64,000 bases of DNA from an uncultured Acetatifactor sp. (GCA_947629645.1 CANREV010000001.1:1-64000), one strand, 5' to 3'. Shown: positions 46,476 to 56,687, counted from the first letter of the stretch. A program made the numbers and translations. The notes: generated from the letters alone by a model not told the origin.

Positions 46476-47807
46476 ATGGATTTTATTTTATTGACTCAAA
46501 ATTCCAATCCTATCATTGGGCCTATTGCAAAACTGCTGGGATGGATCATGAACGGTATTTTCTTTGTGATCGATAAGATCGGCATCCCAAACGTAGGATT
46601 GGCCATCATTATTTTTACCATTGTGATTTATTTGCTGTTGATGCCTTTAACCATCAAACAGCAGAAATTTTCTAAGTTGTCCGCTAAGATGAATCCTGAA
46701 CTTCAGGCGATTCAGGCTAAGTATAAGGGAAAGAACGACAATGAATCCGCCATGGCGCAGAATGCGGAAATTCAGGCTGTTTATGCAAAGTACGGCGTGT
46801 CTCCCGCGGGAAGCTGCGTGCAGCTTCTGATTCAGATGCCTATTTTGTTCGCCCTGTATCGTGTCATTTATGCCATGCCCGCGTATGTGACGAAGATCGG
46901 AAACACCTTCCGGGTGCTTGCGGATAAGATTATTTCTGTGGATAACGGCGCTTTTATCCAGAATTCAGAAGTTGACAGTATTGTAAATACTGTGGCGGTA
47001 TACGGAAAATCTCTTACGGAAGGGACTAATGTATCCAACGGTATCATTGATATTCTGAATAAACTTTCTTCCGCAGATCTGGCTGTCGTTGCGCAGCATT
47101 ATGGCCTGAATGAATTGACTTATGAGGGTCAGCTTATCTTAAACAATGGTGTCGAAAAAGGCCTGATCGATACTTATAATAATTTTCTTGGATTGAATAT
47201 CGGGGATTCTCCCATGACTCTGATCAGACAAGCCTGGGTTGCGGGTTCCTGGGGATTGGTGATTGCTGCTGTTTTAATCCCTGTTCTTTCCGCGGTAACA
47301 CAGTGGATCAACGTAAAGCTGATGCCGCAGGCAGCAACGGACAATAACAACGCGCAGGCTTCTACCATGGCGCAGTCCATGAAAACCATGAATATGGTTA
47401 TGCCGATTTTTTCCGCCTGGTTATGTTTGTCTCTTCCGGCAGGTATGGGTATTTACTGGGTAGCCGGAAGCGTTGTGAGAAGTATACAGCAGGTGATTAT
47501 TAACAGACACATTGATAAAATGGATTTTGAGGAAATTATCAAGAAGAATTCCGTTAAGAGCGCGAAAAAATTGGAAAAAATCGAACGTCAGCAGAACCTG
47601 ATGAAGGAATATTCCAATATGAATACCAGAAATCTTCAATCCAAAGCGACAATTTCTTCTTCCGGTGCAGGACAAGGCGGCAGCGCTTCTTCCTATTCTT
47701 CTGAGAACGCTGCGTCTCCTACTGTAAGTGCAAAGCCCGGAAGCATGAGAGCAAAAGCTAATCTTGTGAAAGATTATAATGAGAAAAACAATAATAACAG
47801 CAAATAA
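46476..47807 (+). CDS. yidC: Membrane protein insertase YidC
   Basis: A 443-residue YidC/Oxa1/SpoIIIJ-type insertase. It has a first helix (about residues 30-60), a conserved first core helix (LMPLTIKQQKFSKLSAKMNPELQAIQAKY), further helices near 115, 255 and 310, and a long charged, Ser/Lys-rich C-terminal tail that is probably cytoplasmic and RNA/ribosome binding. An extra extramembrane region of about 80 residues (about 150-235) interrupts the core. No lipobox is evident. GGAGG precedes the ATG. Confidence 0.93.
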   Translation: MDFILLTQNSNPIIGPIAKLLGWIMNGIFFVIDKIGIPNVGLAIIIFTIVIYLLLMPLTIKQQKFSKLSAKMNPELQAIQAKYKGKNDNESAMAQNAEIQAVYAKYGVSPAGSCVQLLIQMPILFALYRVIYAMPAYVTKIGNTFRVLADKIISVDNGAFIQNSEVDSIVNTVAVYGKSLTEGTNVSNGIIDILNKLSSADLAVVAQHYGLNELTYEGQLILNNGVEKGLIDTYNNFLGLNIGDSPMTLIRQAWVAGSWGLVIAAVLIPVLSAVTQWINVKLMPQAATDNNNAQASTMAQSMKTMNMVMPIFSAWLCLSLPAGMGIYWVAGSVVRSIQQVIINRHIDKMDFEEIIKKNSVKSAKKLEKIERQQNLMKEYSNMNTRNLQSKATISSSGAGQGGSASSYSSENAASPTVSAKPGSMRAKANLVKDYNEKNNNNSK

Positions 47808-47837
47808 AGTCGTCCAATCGGCGGAACAGGAGGAACT

Positions 47838-48476
47838 ATGGAGACAGAATATATTGAAGTATCAGCTAAGACAGTGAGCGAAGCGATCACCGAAGCCTGC
47901 CAGAAGCTTGGCGTGACCAGTGATAAACTGGAATATACGGTAATAGAAGAAGGTTCCAGCGGATTTCTTGGAATTGGTTCTAAACCGGCTGTAATCAAAG
48001 CTGCTGCAAAAGTGGAAGAAGTTTCTTTGGATGTAGCTGCAAAGAATTTTCTGAATGATGTTTTCGCTGCAATGAATATGACGGTAGCTGTTGACATCGT
48101 ATATAATGAAGCTGAAAAGTCCATGAGTATCGATTTGAGCGGCGATGAGATGGGCGTGTTGATCGGAAAGAGAGGACAAACGCTGGATTCTTTACAGTAT
48201 CTGGTATCTCTTGTGGTAAATAAAAATTCCGAAGATTATATCAGAGTAAAAGTGGATACAGAAAATTACAGACAGAGACGTAAAGAAACGCTGGAAAATC
48301 TTGCAAAGAATATCGCTTATAAGGTAAAAAGAACAAAGAGGCCCGTTTCTTTAGAGCCTATGAATCCCTACGAGAGAAGGATCATTCATTCCGTTTTGCA
48401 GAATGACAGGTATGTAACTACTTACAGCGAAGGCGAAGAGCCTTTCAGAAGAGTGGTTGTAACTTTGAAAAAGTAA
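47838..48476 (+). CDS. jag: Jag/KhpB RNA-binding protein
   Basis: A 212-residue protein with Jag-N (about 1-55: YIEVSAKTVSEAITEACQKLG), a KH domain (about 100-150, GVLIGKRGQTLDSLQYL) and an R3H domain (about 160-212, RRKETLENLAKNIAY, then MNPYERRIIHSVLQ). It binds RNA and in Bacillota influences membrane protein and cell-division genes. It follows yidC by about 30 bp, with GGAGG before the ATG. Confidence 0.95.
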   Translation: METEYIEVSAKTVSEAITEACQKLGVTSDKLEYTVIEEGSSGFLGIGSKPAVIKAAAKVEEVSLDVAAKNFLNDVFAAMNMTVAVDIVYNEAEKSMSIDLSGDEMGVLIGKRGQTLDSLQYLVSLVVNKNSEDYIRVKVDTENYRQRRKETLENLAKNIAYKVKRTKRPVSLEPMNPYERRIIHSVLQNDRYVTTYSEGEEPFRRVVVTLKK

Positions 48477-48491
48477 AAATTTACAAACGTA

Positions 48492-48580
48492 TATCATGAA
48501 CGGAAAATATAGAATTCATGATGCGTTAAAGAGGCTGTTGCAAAGAGATCGAAAATACAAAGCAACAGTCTCTTTCTTCT
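48492..48580 (+). terminator. Two hairpins between jag and mnmE
   Basis: An 8-bp inverted repeat (48492-48499 with 48515-48522) is followed by a 14-bp, slightly imperfect stem (48528-48541 with 48562-48575). The second is followed by CTTCTT rather than a clean T-run, so it may be a partial terminator or an RNA-processing site. Confidence 0.5.
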
Positions 48581-48603
48581 TATAAGTTGGCAGAGGGATT
48601 GTT

Positions 48604-50031
48604 ATGTATCAGGAGGATACTATCGCAGCTATTGCAACAGGAATGACGGAATCCGGTATCGGTATTATCCGCATAAGCGGAAAAGATTCCGTTGCGTCCG
48701 GAAATCAGATATTTTGCACTATATCCGGTAAAAAAATCCTGGATACAGTGGAAAGCCATACCTTTCATCATGGTTATATTCTGGATGATCGCAGTATTGA
48801 AATGGATGATCGGAAAAATCATGATTGGAAGAATCATATTATAGATGAAGTGATGATCGTTGTCATGCGTGGGCCCAGAAGCTATACTGGCGAAGATATT
48901 GTAGAGATCCAATGTCACGGCGGTATTCTTGTGATTCAAAAGATCTTGGAAACCGTTTTAAGCACAGGGGTAAGACTTGCGGAATCTGGAGAGTTCAGCA
49001 AGAGAGCGTTTTTAAATGGAAAGATGGATCTGTCAAAAGCCGAGGCAGTGATGGATGTTATCCATTCCCAGAATGAGTATGCGCTTCGTTCTTCCATGAA
49101 TCAGTTGCGAGGTGTCCTATCGGAAAAAATCAAAGAGTTAAGAGAAAAAATTATCTTTGAGATCGCGTTGATAGAATCTGCTTTAGATGATCCGGAACAT
49201 ATCAGCCTGGATGGATACGGTCCTGAGCTTCAAAAGAAAATTGATGATATTTCTTTTGTTTTACAACAACTGATTGACTCTTTTCAAAATGGAAAGCTGA
49301 TGCGTGAAGGAATCCAGACGGTGATCCTTGGGAGGCCCAATGCCGGAAAATCTTCTCTTTTAAATACACTTCTTGGAGAGGACAGGGCTATTGTGACAGA
49401 AATTGCGGGAACTACCAGGGATATTCTTCGGGAAACTGTCAGACTAAGCGGGATCAGCCTAAATGTTACGGATACTGCGGGCATCAGAAATACGGAAGAT
49501 AAAATAGAAAAAATAGGTGTGGAAAAAGCGATACAGTATGCTAAGGACGCCGATCTGATTTTGTTTGTTGTGGACGGGTCCGCAATGTTACATGAAGATG
49601 ACGAAGAAATCTTATCGATTCTGAAAGATAAAAAGACTATTGTTCTGCTCAATAAATCGGATTTGTCCACGGTGGTAAAAGAGGAAGATTTGAAAAAGAT
49701 GGTTCCTGAAAATGCCAGGATCATCAAAATTTCTACTGTAGATCACAGAGGAATTGACGAATTGGAAGAAACCATAAAAGATATGTTTTTTCATGGACAG
49801 CTTCAAAGCAGCAATGAACCGTTGATTACAAATATCCGTCACAGGGAAGCGCTTCAGGAGGCTCTTTCCTCTTTAAATCTGGTAAAAAAAAGTATTGAGG
49901 ACGGTATGCCGGAGGATTTTTATTCTATCGATCTGATGAGCGCTTACGCTTCACTTGGAAAGATTATCGGGGAAGAAGTGGGAGATGATTTGATCGAAGA
50001 GATTTTTTCTAAATTTTGTATGGGAAAATAG
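48604..50031 (+). CDS. mnmE: tRNA modification GTPase MnmE (TrmE)
   Basis: A 475-residue protein. It has an N-terminal tetrahydrofolate-binding domain (about 1-120: EDTIAAIATG, GIGIIRISG), a helical domain, an inserted Ras-like G domain (G1 GRPNAGKSSL, G3 DTAGI, G4 NKSD), and the C-terminal CMGK that defines the family. With MnmG it makes 5-carboxymethylaminomethyl-uridine at tRNA position 34. GGAGG-type ribosome site is weak (AGAGGGATTGTT). Confidence 0.97.
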   Translation: MYQEDTIAAIATGMTESGIGIIRISGKDSVASGNQIFCTISGKKILDTVESHTFHHGYILDDRSIEMDDRKNHDWKNHIIDEVMIVVMRGPRSYTGEDIVEIQCHGGILVIQKILETVLSTGVRLAESGEFSKRAFLNGKMDLSKAEAVMDVIHSQNEYALRSSMNQLRGVLSEKIKELREKIIFEIALIESALDDPEHISLDGYGPELQKKIDDISFVLQQLIDSFQNGKLMREGIQTVILGRPNAGKSSLLNTLLGEDRAIVTEIAGTTRDILRETVRLSGISLNVTDTAGIRNTEDKIEKIGVEKAIQYAKDADLILFVVDGSAMLHEDDEEILSILKDKKTIVLLNKSDLSTVVKEEDLKKMVPENARIIKISTVDHRGIDELEETIKDMFFHGQLQSSNEPLITNIRHREALQEALSSLNLVKKSIEDGMPEDFYSIDLMSAYASLGKIIGEEVGDDLIEEIFSKFCMGK

Positions 50032-50114
50032 CGTGGTGTAGAGATTTTTTTCTGTTAATGTGATAATATTAAAATAATTCTTGGTAAATCAGATCGTTAG
50101 ACGGAGATAGAGAG

Positions 50115-52094
50115 ATGCCGGAAATAAGGGAAAAAGTTGACGTTTGTGTGGTAGGAGCAGGACATGCCGGGTGCGAGGCCGCTTTGGCTTGCGCAAGATT
50201 AGGTCTGGAGACAGTGATTTTTACGGTAAGTGTGGACAGTATCGCGTTGATGCCTTGTAATCCTAATGTTGGAGGTTCTTCAAAAGGCCACCTTGTGAGG
50301 GAATTGGATGCACTGGGAGGCGAGATGGGGAAAAATATCGATAAAACTTTTATCCAGTCCAAAATGCTGAACGTTTCCAAGGGTCCTGCAGTCCATTCCC
50401 TTCGCGCTCAGGCGGATAAATCCGAATATTCCCGCGCTATGAGAAAAGTTTTGGAAATGCAGGACCATTTGACGATAAAACAGGCGGAAGTTTGCGACCT
50501 GCTCTGGGAAGATTATTCTTGCGAGGGAGAAATCGCGGAAAAAAGAGTTATCGGTGTAAAAACTTTTACCGGTGCAATCTATGAGTGCAAGGCTGTTGTT
50601 TTGTGCACGGGAACATATTTAAAAGCCAGATGTCTTTGCGGTGAATCTATTACATATACGGGGCCGAATGGATTACAGGCTGCGAATCATCTCACGGATT
50701 CCTTAAAAAAAATTGGGATCGAGCTGCGCCGTTTTAAAACGGGGACACCTGCCAGAATGGATGGAAGAAGTATCGACTATTCTAAGATGGAAGAACAATT
50801 TGGTGATGAGAAGATCGTGCCTTTTTCTTTTTCTACCGATCCGGATGACGTTCAAAAAGAACAGGTCTCCTGTTGGCTTACTTACACCAATGAACGGACT
50901 CATGAGATTATCAGGAACAATTTGGATAGATCGCCTATTTATGCGGGAATCATTGAGGGGACAGGGCCGAGATATTGTCCTTCCATTGAAGATAAAGTTG
51001 TAAAGTTTGCGGAAAAGGATCGACATCAGGTGTTTATTGAACCGGAAGGCCTTCACACGAATGAGATGTATGTGGGAGGTATGTCTTCCTCTCTTCCGGA
51101 AGATGTTCAGATTGCCATGTACCGCACGGTGCCTGGATTGGAACATTGCAGGATCGTTAGAAACGCTTATGCGATCGAATATGATTGCATCAATGCCAGA
51201 CAGCTTTATCCGTCTTTGGAATTTAAAAAAATCAAAGGACTTTTCAGCGGAGGACAATTCAACGGAAGCAGCGGTTACGAGGAAGCCGCCTGTCAGGGAC
51301 TAGTTGCCGGTATTAACGCATCCATGGAAATTATGGGTAAGGAAGCATTGCTGCTTGACAGGAGCGAGAGTTATATCGGTGTGCTGATCGATGATCTTGT
51401 GACGAAAGACAACAGGGAACCTTATCGGATGATGACTTCCCGTGCAGAATACAGACTGCTTCTGCGTCAGGATAATGCGGATCTCAGACTGCGGGAAAGG
51501 GGATATAAGATCGGATTGGTATCGGAAGAACAATGGAAGGAAGTTCAGGCTAAAAAATTTTTGATCCAAAAGGAGATAAGCAGATTAAAAAATACAGTGG
51601 TAGGCGCCAATAGTGAAATCCAGAATTTTTTACAATCCCATGGAAGTTCTTTTTTAAGAACCGGGACTAGTCTGGCGGAATTGATCTGCCGGCCGGAGCT
51701 TTCCTATGAGATGATCGGAGAGATTGATAAGGATCGTACTGATTCTGTTTCTGCTTTTAAAGCGGAAGCGGAGAAATTGTTTGGAACTGTGGATCAGAAA
51801 TTATGGAATGCGGTAAAAGAACAGGTAGAGATTGAAATTAAATACGAGGGTTATATTTTACGGCAGAAGAGACAGGTGGAACAATTTCAGAAAATGGAAG
51901 GAAAGAAGATACCTGATAATTTAGATTATGACAAAATTTCTTCTCTGCGTTTGGAAGCAAGACAAAAGCTGAAAGAATTCAGGCCGGTTTCTGTGGGGCA
52001 GGCATCCAGAATTTCAGGTGTGTCTCCTGCGGATATTTCTGTGCTTATGGTATATCTGGAACATTATAAACGAATGGAAAAAGATGAGGGCTAA
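50115..52094 (+). CDS. mnmG: tRNA uridine modification enzyme MnmG (GidA)
   Basis: A 659-residue FAD protein, partner of MnmE in wobble-uridine modification. The FAD motif [13 protein letters not shown] lies at residues 11-23 and a [14 protein letters not shown] motif near 380. The C-terminal domain binds tRNA and MnmE ([22 protein letters not shown]). The length is slightly above the family average. The stop at 52094 almost meets the rsmG start. Confidence 0.97.
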   Translation: MPEIREKVDVCVVGAGHAGCEAALACARLGLETVIFTVSVDSIALMPCNPNVGGSSKGHLVRELDALGGEMGKNIDKTFIQSKMLNVSKGPAVHSLRAQADKSEYSRAMRKVLEMQDHLTIKQAEVCDLLWEDYSCEGEIAEKRVIGVKTFTGAIYECKAVVLCTGTYLKARCLCGESITYTGPNGLQAANHLTDSLKKIGIELRRFKTGTPARMDGRSIDYSKMEEQFGDEKIVPFSFSTDPDDVQKEQVSCWLTYTNERTHEIIRNNLDRSPIYAGIIEGTGPRYCPSIEDKVVKFAEKDRHQVFIEPEGLHTNEMYVGGMSSSLPEDVQIAMYRTVPGLEHCRIVRNAYAIEYDCINARQLYPSLEFKKIKGLFSGGQFNGSSGYEEAACQGLVAGINASMEIMGKEALLLDRSESYIGVLIDDLVTKDNREPYRMMTSRAEYRLLLRQDNADLRLRERGYKIGLVSEEQWKEVQAKKFLIQKEISRLKNTVVGANSEIQNFLQSHGSSFLRTGTSLAELICRPELSYEMIGEIDKDRTDSVSAFKAEAEKLFGTVDQKLWNAVKEQVEIEIKYEGYILRQKRQVEQFQKMEGKKIPDNLDYDKISSLRLEARQKLKEFRPVSVGQASRISGVSPADISVLMVYLEHYKRMEKDEG

Positions 52095-52095
52095 A

Positions 52096-52818
52096 ATGAA
52101 TTATGATACCGCTCAGTTTTTAAAAGATGCTTCAGAATTGGGAGTAGAGTTAGAACAGGATCAGGTGAAGCAGTTTCTTATTTACTATGAAATGCTGACA
52201 GAGTGGAATCAGATGATGAACTTAACCGCTATTACAGAATATAACGCTGTGATGAAAAAGCATTTTATTGACAGTATTTCTCTCTGTAAAGCTGTAGATC
52301 TGTCCCGGGAGATTTCCTGTATCGATGTAGGCACAGGCGCGGGTTTTCCGGGACTTGCTTTAAAGATTGCTTATCCCAAATTGCGGATGACTCTTTTAGA
52401 TTCTCTGAATAAAAGAATTCTTTTTTTGAATGAATTGATTGAAAGATTGTGTTTGTCCGGAGTAGAGACCATACATGGGAGAGCGGAAGACTTTGCAAAA
52501 AAAGATCAGTTGAGAGAAAAGTTTGATTTATCAGTTTCAAGAGCTGTTGCAAATCTTTCAACCCTTTCTGAATATTGTCTTCCTTTTGTGAAAAAGGAAG
52601 GTTATTTTGTTGCTTACAAATCGGAGAAGATTGCAGAAGAAACAGAGGCGGCAAAAAAAGCTGTTTTCATATTAGGCGGCGAGATCAAAGAACAAGTGTC
52701 TTTTACTTTACCTGATTCGGATATTGAACGGAATCTCGTTGTAATTAAAAAAAGGAGGGAAACTCCCGGAAAGTATCCCAGAAGAGCGGGACTTCCGGTG
52801 AAAGAACCTTTAATGTAA
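52096..52818 (+). CDS. rsmG: 16S rRNA (guanine-N7)-methyltransferase RsmG
   Basis: A 240-residue SAM-dependent enzyme that methylates G527 of 16S rRNA. The SAM loop is IDVGTGAGFPGLALK and the C-terminal KYPRRAGLP is conserved. The ATG at 52096 follows a GAGGG site; an ATG at 52084, overlapping the mnmG end, is the alternative. It is the last gene of the conserved series before the two-component pair. Confidence 0.96.
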   Translation: MNYDTAQFLKDASELGVELEQDQVKQFLIYYEMLTEWNQMMNLTAITEYNAVMKKHFIDSISLCKAVDLSREISCIDVGTGAGFPGLALKIAYPKLRMTLLDSLNKRILFLNELIERLCLSGVETIHGRAEDFAKKDQLREKFDLSVSRAVANLSTLSEYCLPFVKKEGYFVAYKSEKIAEETEAAKKAVFILGGEIKEQVSFTLPDSDIERNLVVIKKRRETPGKYPRRAGLPVKEPLM

Positions 52819-52917
52819 TTTATTTACATATTTTTCCTTTTGTTATATTATTATAATAAATTTGTATAAAAGAAAAAATTATATTAAATAAATAGAACAT
52901 ATGTTTGTGAGGCTTTT

Positions 52918-53886
52918 ATGAATTTGGATGAGTATGCTGCTTTGAGTGAAATCTTAAATGAAATTCATCATGAAAGAGAAGCAATATGTGACAGATTACA
53001 AGATAATTTGTCTTGTATAAAAACCGAAGAAATTTATGCTAAAAATTTTGTGAAAACTGAACCGGATGATTATAAGGTTTTTTCTCCAAGAAGTACGGAA
53101 TTACTATATCAAGAACAGATGGAAAAAATTGAAAAGCAAAAATCCGGTTATGAGGAAGAAAACAAAGCGCTCTGTCTCCAGAAGAATACGTTTGATTCCT
53201 GGGAGGAGCGCATCAAAAAAATATTAAACAGGGCTAATAATAAATTATCGGATGACGATCTGGCTGTTTTGGATATACAGGAACAGGACAGACAGCGTAT
53301 TGCGAGAGATCTGCATGACACTCCGCTTCAAAACCTTGCGCATCTGATCCATCAGATTGAGTTGAGCGGAATGTATATTGATAAAGATCCTGTGCGTGCA
53401 AAATTGGAGCTTACGATTGTCAATAAAAAATTAAAAGAAACTATCGATGAGATTAGAAATATTATTTTTGATCTTCGTCCCATGACTTTTGATGATTTGG
53501 GTTTGAAAGCCAGCTTTGAGCGATTGATTGATTCTATCAATGAAAATGAAAAATATGAAATTGAATTGGATCTGGATGATGTTTCATGTGAAACAAATCT
53601 TGTGTTAGTGACAATCTATCGTGTTGTGCAGGAGTCTTTCAATAATATCCTAAAACATTCGGAAGCTTCTAAAATTTATTTTAGCTGCAAATGTATGAAT
53701 GATGTTTGCCATATTGTAATTCGGGATAATGGAAAGGGATTTACTGAAATAGCTGAAACAGGGGAAAAGCATTTTGGTATTTATGGCATGAAGGAGCGTA
53801 TCAAACTGTTAGGCGGAAAGATTGTCATTGATTCCGTTCCTAATGAAGGAACTACTGTTTTAATAGATGTTCCGCTAAGCGCTTAG
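52918..53886 (+). CDS. Cytoplasmic sensor histidine kinase, DegS/NarX type (HisKA_3)
   Basis: A 322-residue protein with no membrane segment. Residues about 1-110 are coiled-coil and charged. The HisKA_3 dimerization domain contains the phosphorylated His in RQRIARDLHDTPLQ. The HATPase_c domain has the N box-like VQESFNNILKHSEA and the G box RDNGKGF and FGIYGMKERIKLLGG. This layout matches DegS. It precedes a NarL-type regulator gene by about 100 bp and probably phosphorylates it. A-T-rich sequence separates it from rsmG. Confidence 0.92.
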   Translation: MNLDEYAALSEILNEIHHEREAICDRLQDNLSCIKTEEIYAKNFVKTEPDDYKVFSPRSTELLYQEQMEKIEKQKSGYEEENKALCLQKNTFDSWEERIKKILNRANNKLSDDDLAVLDIQEQDRQRIARDLHDTPLQNLAHLIHQIELSGMYIDKDPVRAKLELTIVNKKLKETIDEIRNIIFDLRPMTFDDLGLKASFERLIDSINENEKYEIELDLDDVSCETNLVLVTIYRVVQESFNNILKHSEASKIYFSCKCMNDVCHIVIRDNGKGFTEIAETGEKHFGIYGMKERIKLLGGKIVIDSVPNEGTTVLIDVPLSA

Positions 53887-53992
53887 TGAAAATACTTTTT
53901 GCAAAGTTCAGAATTTTTTTTATCTGGCAGGCGAAACGTATCATTAATTGGGAAATGTCGCGCTAGTCTTATTTTAAGATGGGAGTTAAAGT

Positions 53993-54637
53993 ATGAGTAT
54001 CAGGGTAATGTTAGCAGATGATCATTTATTGATGAGGGAAGGTATTAAACAGCTTCTTGAGTTTGACGGATCTATAGAAGTTGTGGGAGAGGCCGGTAAT
54101 GGAGAAGAATGTATTGAAAAATTAAGTTTCTGCCATCCGGATATTCTCTTGTTGGATATCAATATGCCGTTGAAAAATGGTATTGAGGTTTTGGAAGAAA
54201 TAAAAGCAAAAAAGATTGATGTAAAAGTTTTAATTCTGACTGTTCATAACGAAATTGAATATTTGATAAAGGCAGTAGATATTGGTGTAGACGGATACAT
54301 CCTGAAAGATTCGGAGTCTGCTGAACTAAAAAATGCGATTAATATAGTTATGAACGGGGAAAGTTATATTCAGCCAAAATTGATTCCTGTTTTAAATAAC
54401 AGATTGGTTTCCAGAGATGTTGACAAGGATAAAATTGATTCTCTTACAAGCAGGGAATTAGAGGTATTAGTCCAGGTAGCTAATGGAATGATTAATAAGG
54501 AAATCGCAACAACATTAAATATTAGCGAGCGTACTGTGAAAAATCATATATCTAACATTTTTAAAAAAATTGACGTTTCCGACCGTACACAGGCTGCGGT
54601 ATTTGCCATAAAGAATGACTTAATAAAGCTATTCTAA
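53993..54637 (+). CDS. NarL/DegU-type response regulator
   Basis: A 214-residue protein with a receiver (DD near residues 8-9, phospho-acceptor Asp in LLLDINMPLKNG, K in LKDSES) and a C-terminal LuxR-type HTH (LTSREL-VLVQVANGMINKEIATTL, then ERTVKNHISNIFKKI). It is the partner of the kinase upstream. The transcript ends at a palindrome that also contains a parS site. Confidence 0.93.
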   Translation: MSIRVMLADDHLLMREGIKQLLEFDGSIEVVGEAGNGEECIEKLSFCHPDILLLDINMPLKNGIEVLEEIKAKKIDVKVLILTVHNEIEYLIKAVDIGVDGYILKDSESAELKNAINIVMNGESYIQPKLIPVLNNRLVSRDVDKDKIDSLTSRELEVLVQVANGMINKEIATTLNISERTVKNHISNIFKKIDVSDRTQAAVFAIKNDLIKLF

Positions 54638-54653
54638 ATATAGTATTTTTCCT

Positions 54654-54685
54654 GAGAAATGTTTCACGTGAAACATTTCTCTTTT
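54654..54685 (+). terminator. Palindrome: terminator containing a parS site
   Basis: A perfect 28-bp palindrome (54654-54681) is followed by CTTTTTC. It can form a hairpin ending the response-regulator transcript, and its centre (54660-54675) is a full parS site. Confidence 0.7.
54660..54675. other. parS: parS site 1 (ParB-binding)
   Basis: The 16-bp palindrome TGTTTCACGTGAAACA exactly matches the consensus centromere-like sequence bound by Spo0J/ParB in Bacillota. Confidence 0.95.
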
Positions 54686-54730
54686 TCATTTCCTAATTTA
54701 TCCTTTTTTACTTTAAATGACACAAGATAA

Positions 54731-54746
54731 TGTTTCACGTGAAACA
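54731..54746. other. parS: parS site 2 (ParB-binding)
   Basis: A second exact TGTTTCACGTGAAACA, 71 bp from the first and 226 bp before the parA start codon. A degenerate half-site (GTGAAACATT) follows near 54801. Confidence 0.95.
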
Positions 54747-54971
54747 TAGTGACACAATATCCAGGGAGTTATATTTGTGAAACATTTTTTCATCTGATGC
54801 GTGAAACATTTTTTTACAAATTTTTTTAAAAAGATGTAAAACTAGATATTGTGGTTTACAGATAAGTATATTGCCGAGGCTTTAAAAGTGTGTAAAAGTA
54901 TAAAAAATCTTATAGATATATAGTGAAAGAAGTGATATAATTGAAAAGCAAATTAACGAAAGGCGAAAAAT

Positions 54972-55733
54972 ATGGGTAAAATAATTGCGATAGCAAATCA
55001 GAAGGGTGGTGTTGGAAAGACCACTACTTCCATTAACCTTTCCTCATGTCTGGCAGAGAAAGGCAAAAAGGTTTTAGTTATTGATACAGATCCGCAGGGA
55101 AATACGACCAGCGGTTTTGGTATTGATAAAAACAATCTGGACAATACAATTTATGAATTGATTTTAGGAGAGTGTACCATCCGCGATTGTATTATTCCAG
55201 AGGTGGTGAAAGGTGTTTCTGTTCTTCCGTCCAATGTCAATCTCGCCGCGGCGGAGATTGAATTGATCGGCGTAGATAAAAAGGAATACATATTAAAAAA
55301 CGAAGTAGATTATGTAAAGGATGATTATGATTTTATTATCATTGATTGTCCTCCTTCACTGAATATGCTGACCATCAACTCTATGACTACAGCGGACAGT
55401 GTTTTGGTTCCTATCCAGTGTGAATATTATGCTTTGGAAGGTCTGAGCCAGTTGATCCATACTGTAAATCTTGTAAAGGAAAGATTGAATCCGGCGCTGA
55501 AAATGGAAGGCGTAGTTTTTACGATGTACGATTCCAGAACGAATCTTTCCATGCAGGTGGTGGAAAACGTGAAACAGAACTTAAAGCAAAAGGTCTATAA
55601 TACATTAATACCCAGAAATATCAGATTGGCGGAAGCGCCAAGCTATGGCCAGCCGATCAATATATATGACGCAAAATCGGCAGGAGCAGAAGCATATATG
55701 CAGCTGGCGGAAGAAGTGCTTAATAATAAGTAG
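54972..55733 (+). CDS. parA: Chromosome partitioning ATPase ParA (Soj)
   Basis: A 253-residue deviant Walker ATPase. P-loop KGGVGKTTT (residues about 11-19), then VIDTDPQGN and IIIDCPPSL. It works with ParB and the adjacent parS sites in origin segregation and DnaA control. The gene is 21 bp before parB. The 334 bp upstream of it, after the response regulator, hold two parS sites and AT-rich sequence but no gene. Confidence 0.97.
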   Translation: MGKIIAIANQKGGVGKTTTSINLSSCLAEKGKKVLVIDTDPQGNTTSGFGIDKNNLDNTIYELILGECTIRDCIIPEVVKGVSVLPSNVNLAAAEIELIGVDKKEYILKNEVDYVKDDYDFIIIDCPPSLNMLTINSMTTADSVLVPIQCEYYALEGLSQLIHTVNLVKERLNPALKMEGVVFTMYDSRTNLSMQVVENVKQNLKQKVYNTLIPRNIRLAEAPSYGQPINIYDAKSAGAEAYMQLAEEVLNNK

Positions 55734-55753
55734 ATAGAAAAAGAGGTAAATAT

Positions 55754-56656
55754 ATGGCAGCGAGAGGTTTGGGAAAAGGACTTGACTCTTTGATTCCGAA
55801 CGTAGTAGAAGAAGCAAAAGTAAAAAAGGAAGCGGCACAACAGCAGGGAAAAACCGTGGAAGAAAAAAAGGGTCCTGAAACGATCGTGAAGATTACCATG
55901 GTTGAGCCTAACCGGAAACAGCCCAGAAAATATTTTGACGAGGATTCCCTGCAGGAATTGTCCGATTCCATAAAGCAATACGGGCTCTTACAGCCTATCC
56001 TGGTCCAGAACAGAAAAGATCACTTTGAAATTATAGCGGGAGAGCGAAGATGGCGCGCCGCAAAAATGGCCGGCTTAAAAGAAATTCCTGTCATTATCCG
56101 GGATTATACGGATCAGGAGATCATGGAAATCTCATTGATCGAAAATATTCAGCGTGAAGATTTAAATCCCATTGAGGAAGCGCAGGCTTATAAGAGACTG
56201 TTGACGGAATTTAATCTGAAACAGGATGAGGTAGCAGAGAGAGTGTCAAAGAGCCGTGCCGCCGTCACCAATTCTATCCGTCTGCTGAAACTTGGTGATG
56301 ATGTCCAGCAGATGGTGATTGACGATATGATCAGTACCGGACATGCCCGCGCCCTTTTGGCAGTGGAAGATAAAGACGAACAGTACACTCTGGCGCAGAA
56401 GATCTTTGACGAGAAGCTGAGTGTGCGGGATGTGGAAAAACTGGTAAAAAATCTTCATAAACCTGAGAAAACTCCTAAAAAAACAGAAAACGTTACCATG
56501 GAAGCGATCTATCAGGATATTGAGGAAAAATTAAAGCAGAGATTGAGTACCAAAGTTACAGTCGCTTCCAAGGGAGACGGCGCGGGCAGGATCGAGATAG
56601 AATTTTATAGTCATGAAGATCTGGACAGACTGCTCGACATGATAGGAAATCATTAA
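55754..56656 (+). CDS. parB: Chromosome partitioning CTPase ParB (Spo0J)
   Basis: A 300-residue protein. N-terminal CTP-binding domain with QPRKYFDEDSLQELSDSI and AGERRWRAAK, the HTH (VAERVSKSRAAVTNSIRLLKL), and a C-terminal dimerization region. It loads on parS and slides as a clamp. It follows parA directly. Confidence 0.97.
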   Translation: MAARGLGKGLDSLIPNVVEEAKVKKEAAQQQGKTVEEKKGPETIVKITMVEPNRKQPRKYFDEDSLQELSDSIKQYGLLQPILVQNRKDHFEIIAGERRWRAAKMAGLKEIPVIIRDYTDQEIMEISLIENIQREDLNPIEEAQAYKRLLTEFNLKQDEVAERVSKSRAAVTNSIRLLKLGDDVQQMVIDDMISTGHARALLAVEDKDEQYTLAQKIFDEKLSVRDVEKLVKNLHKPEKTPKKTENVTMEAIYQDIEEKLKQRLSTKVTVASKGDGAGRIEIEFYSHEDLDRLLDMIGNH

Positions 56657-56687
56657 AATAATGTTGATACGATAGGATGAGAGAAAT

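Noticed and set aside
54660-54810. The repeated TGAAACATT sequences as a possible CRISPR or riboswitch
   Set aside because: Two are exact parS palindromes and the others partial half-sites; there are no regular spacers or cas genes.
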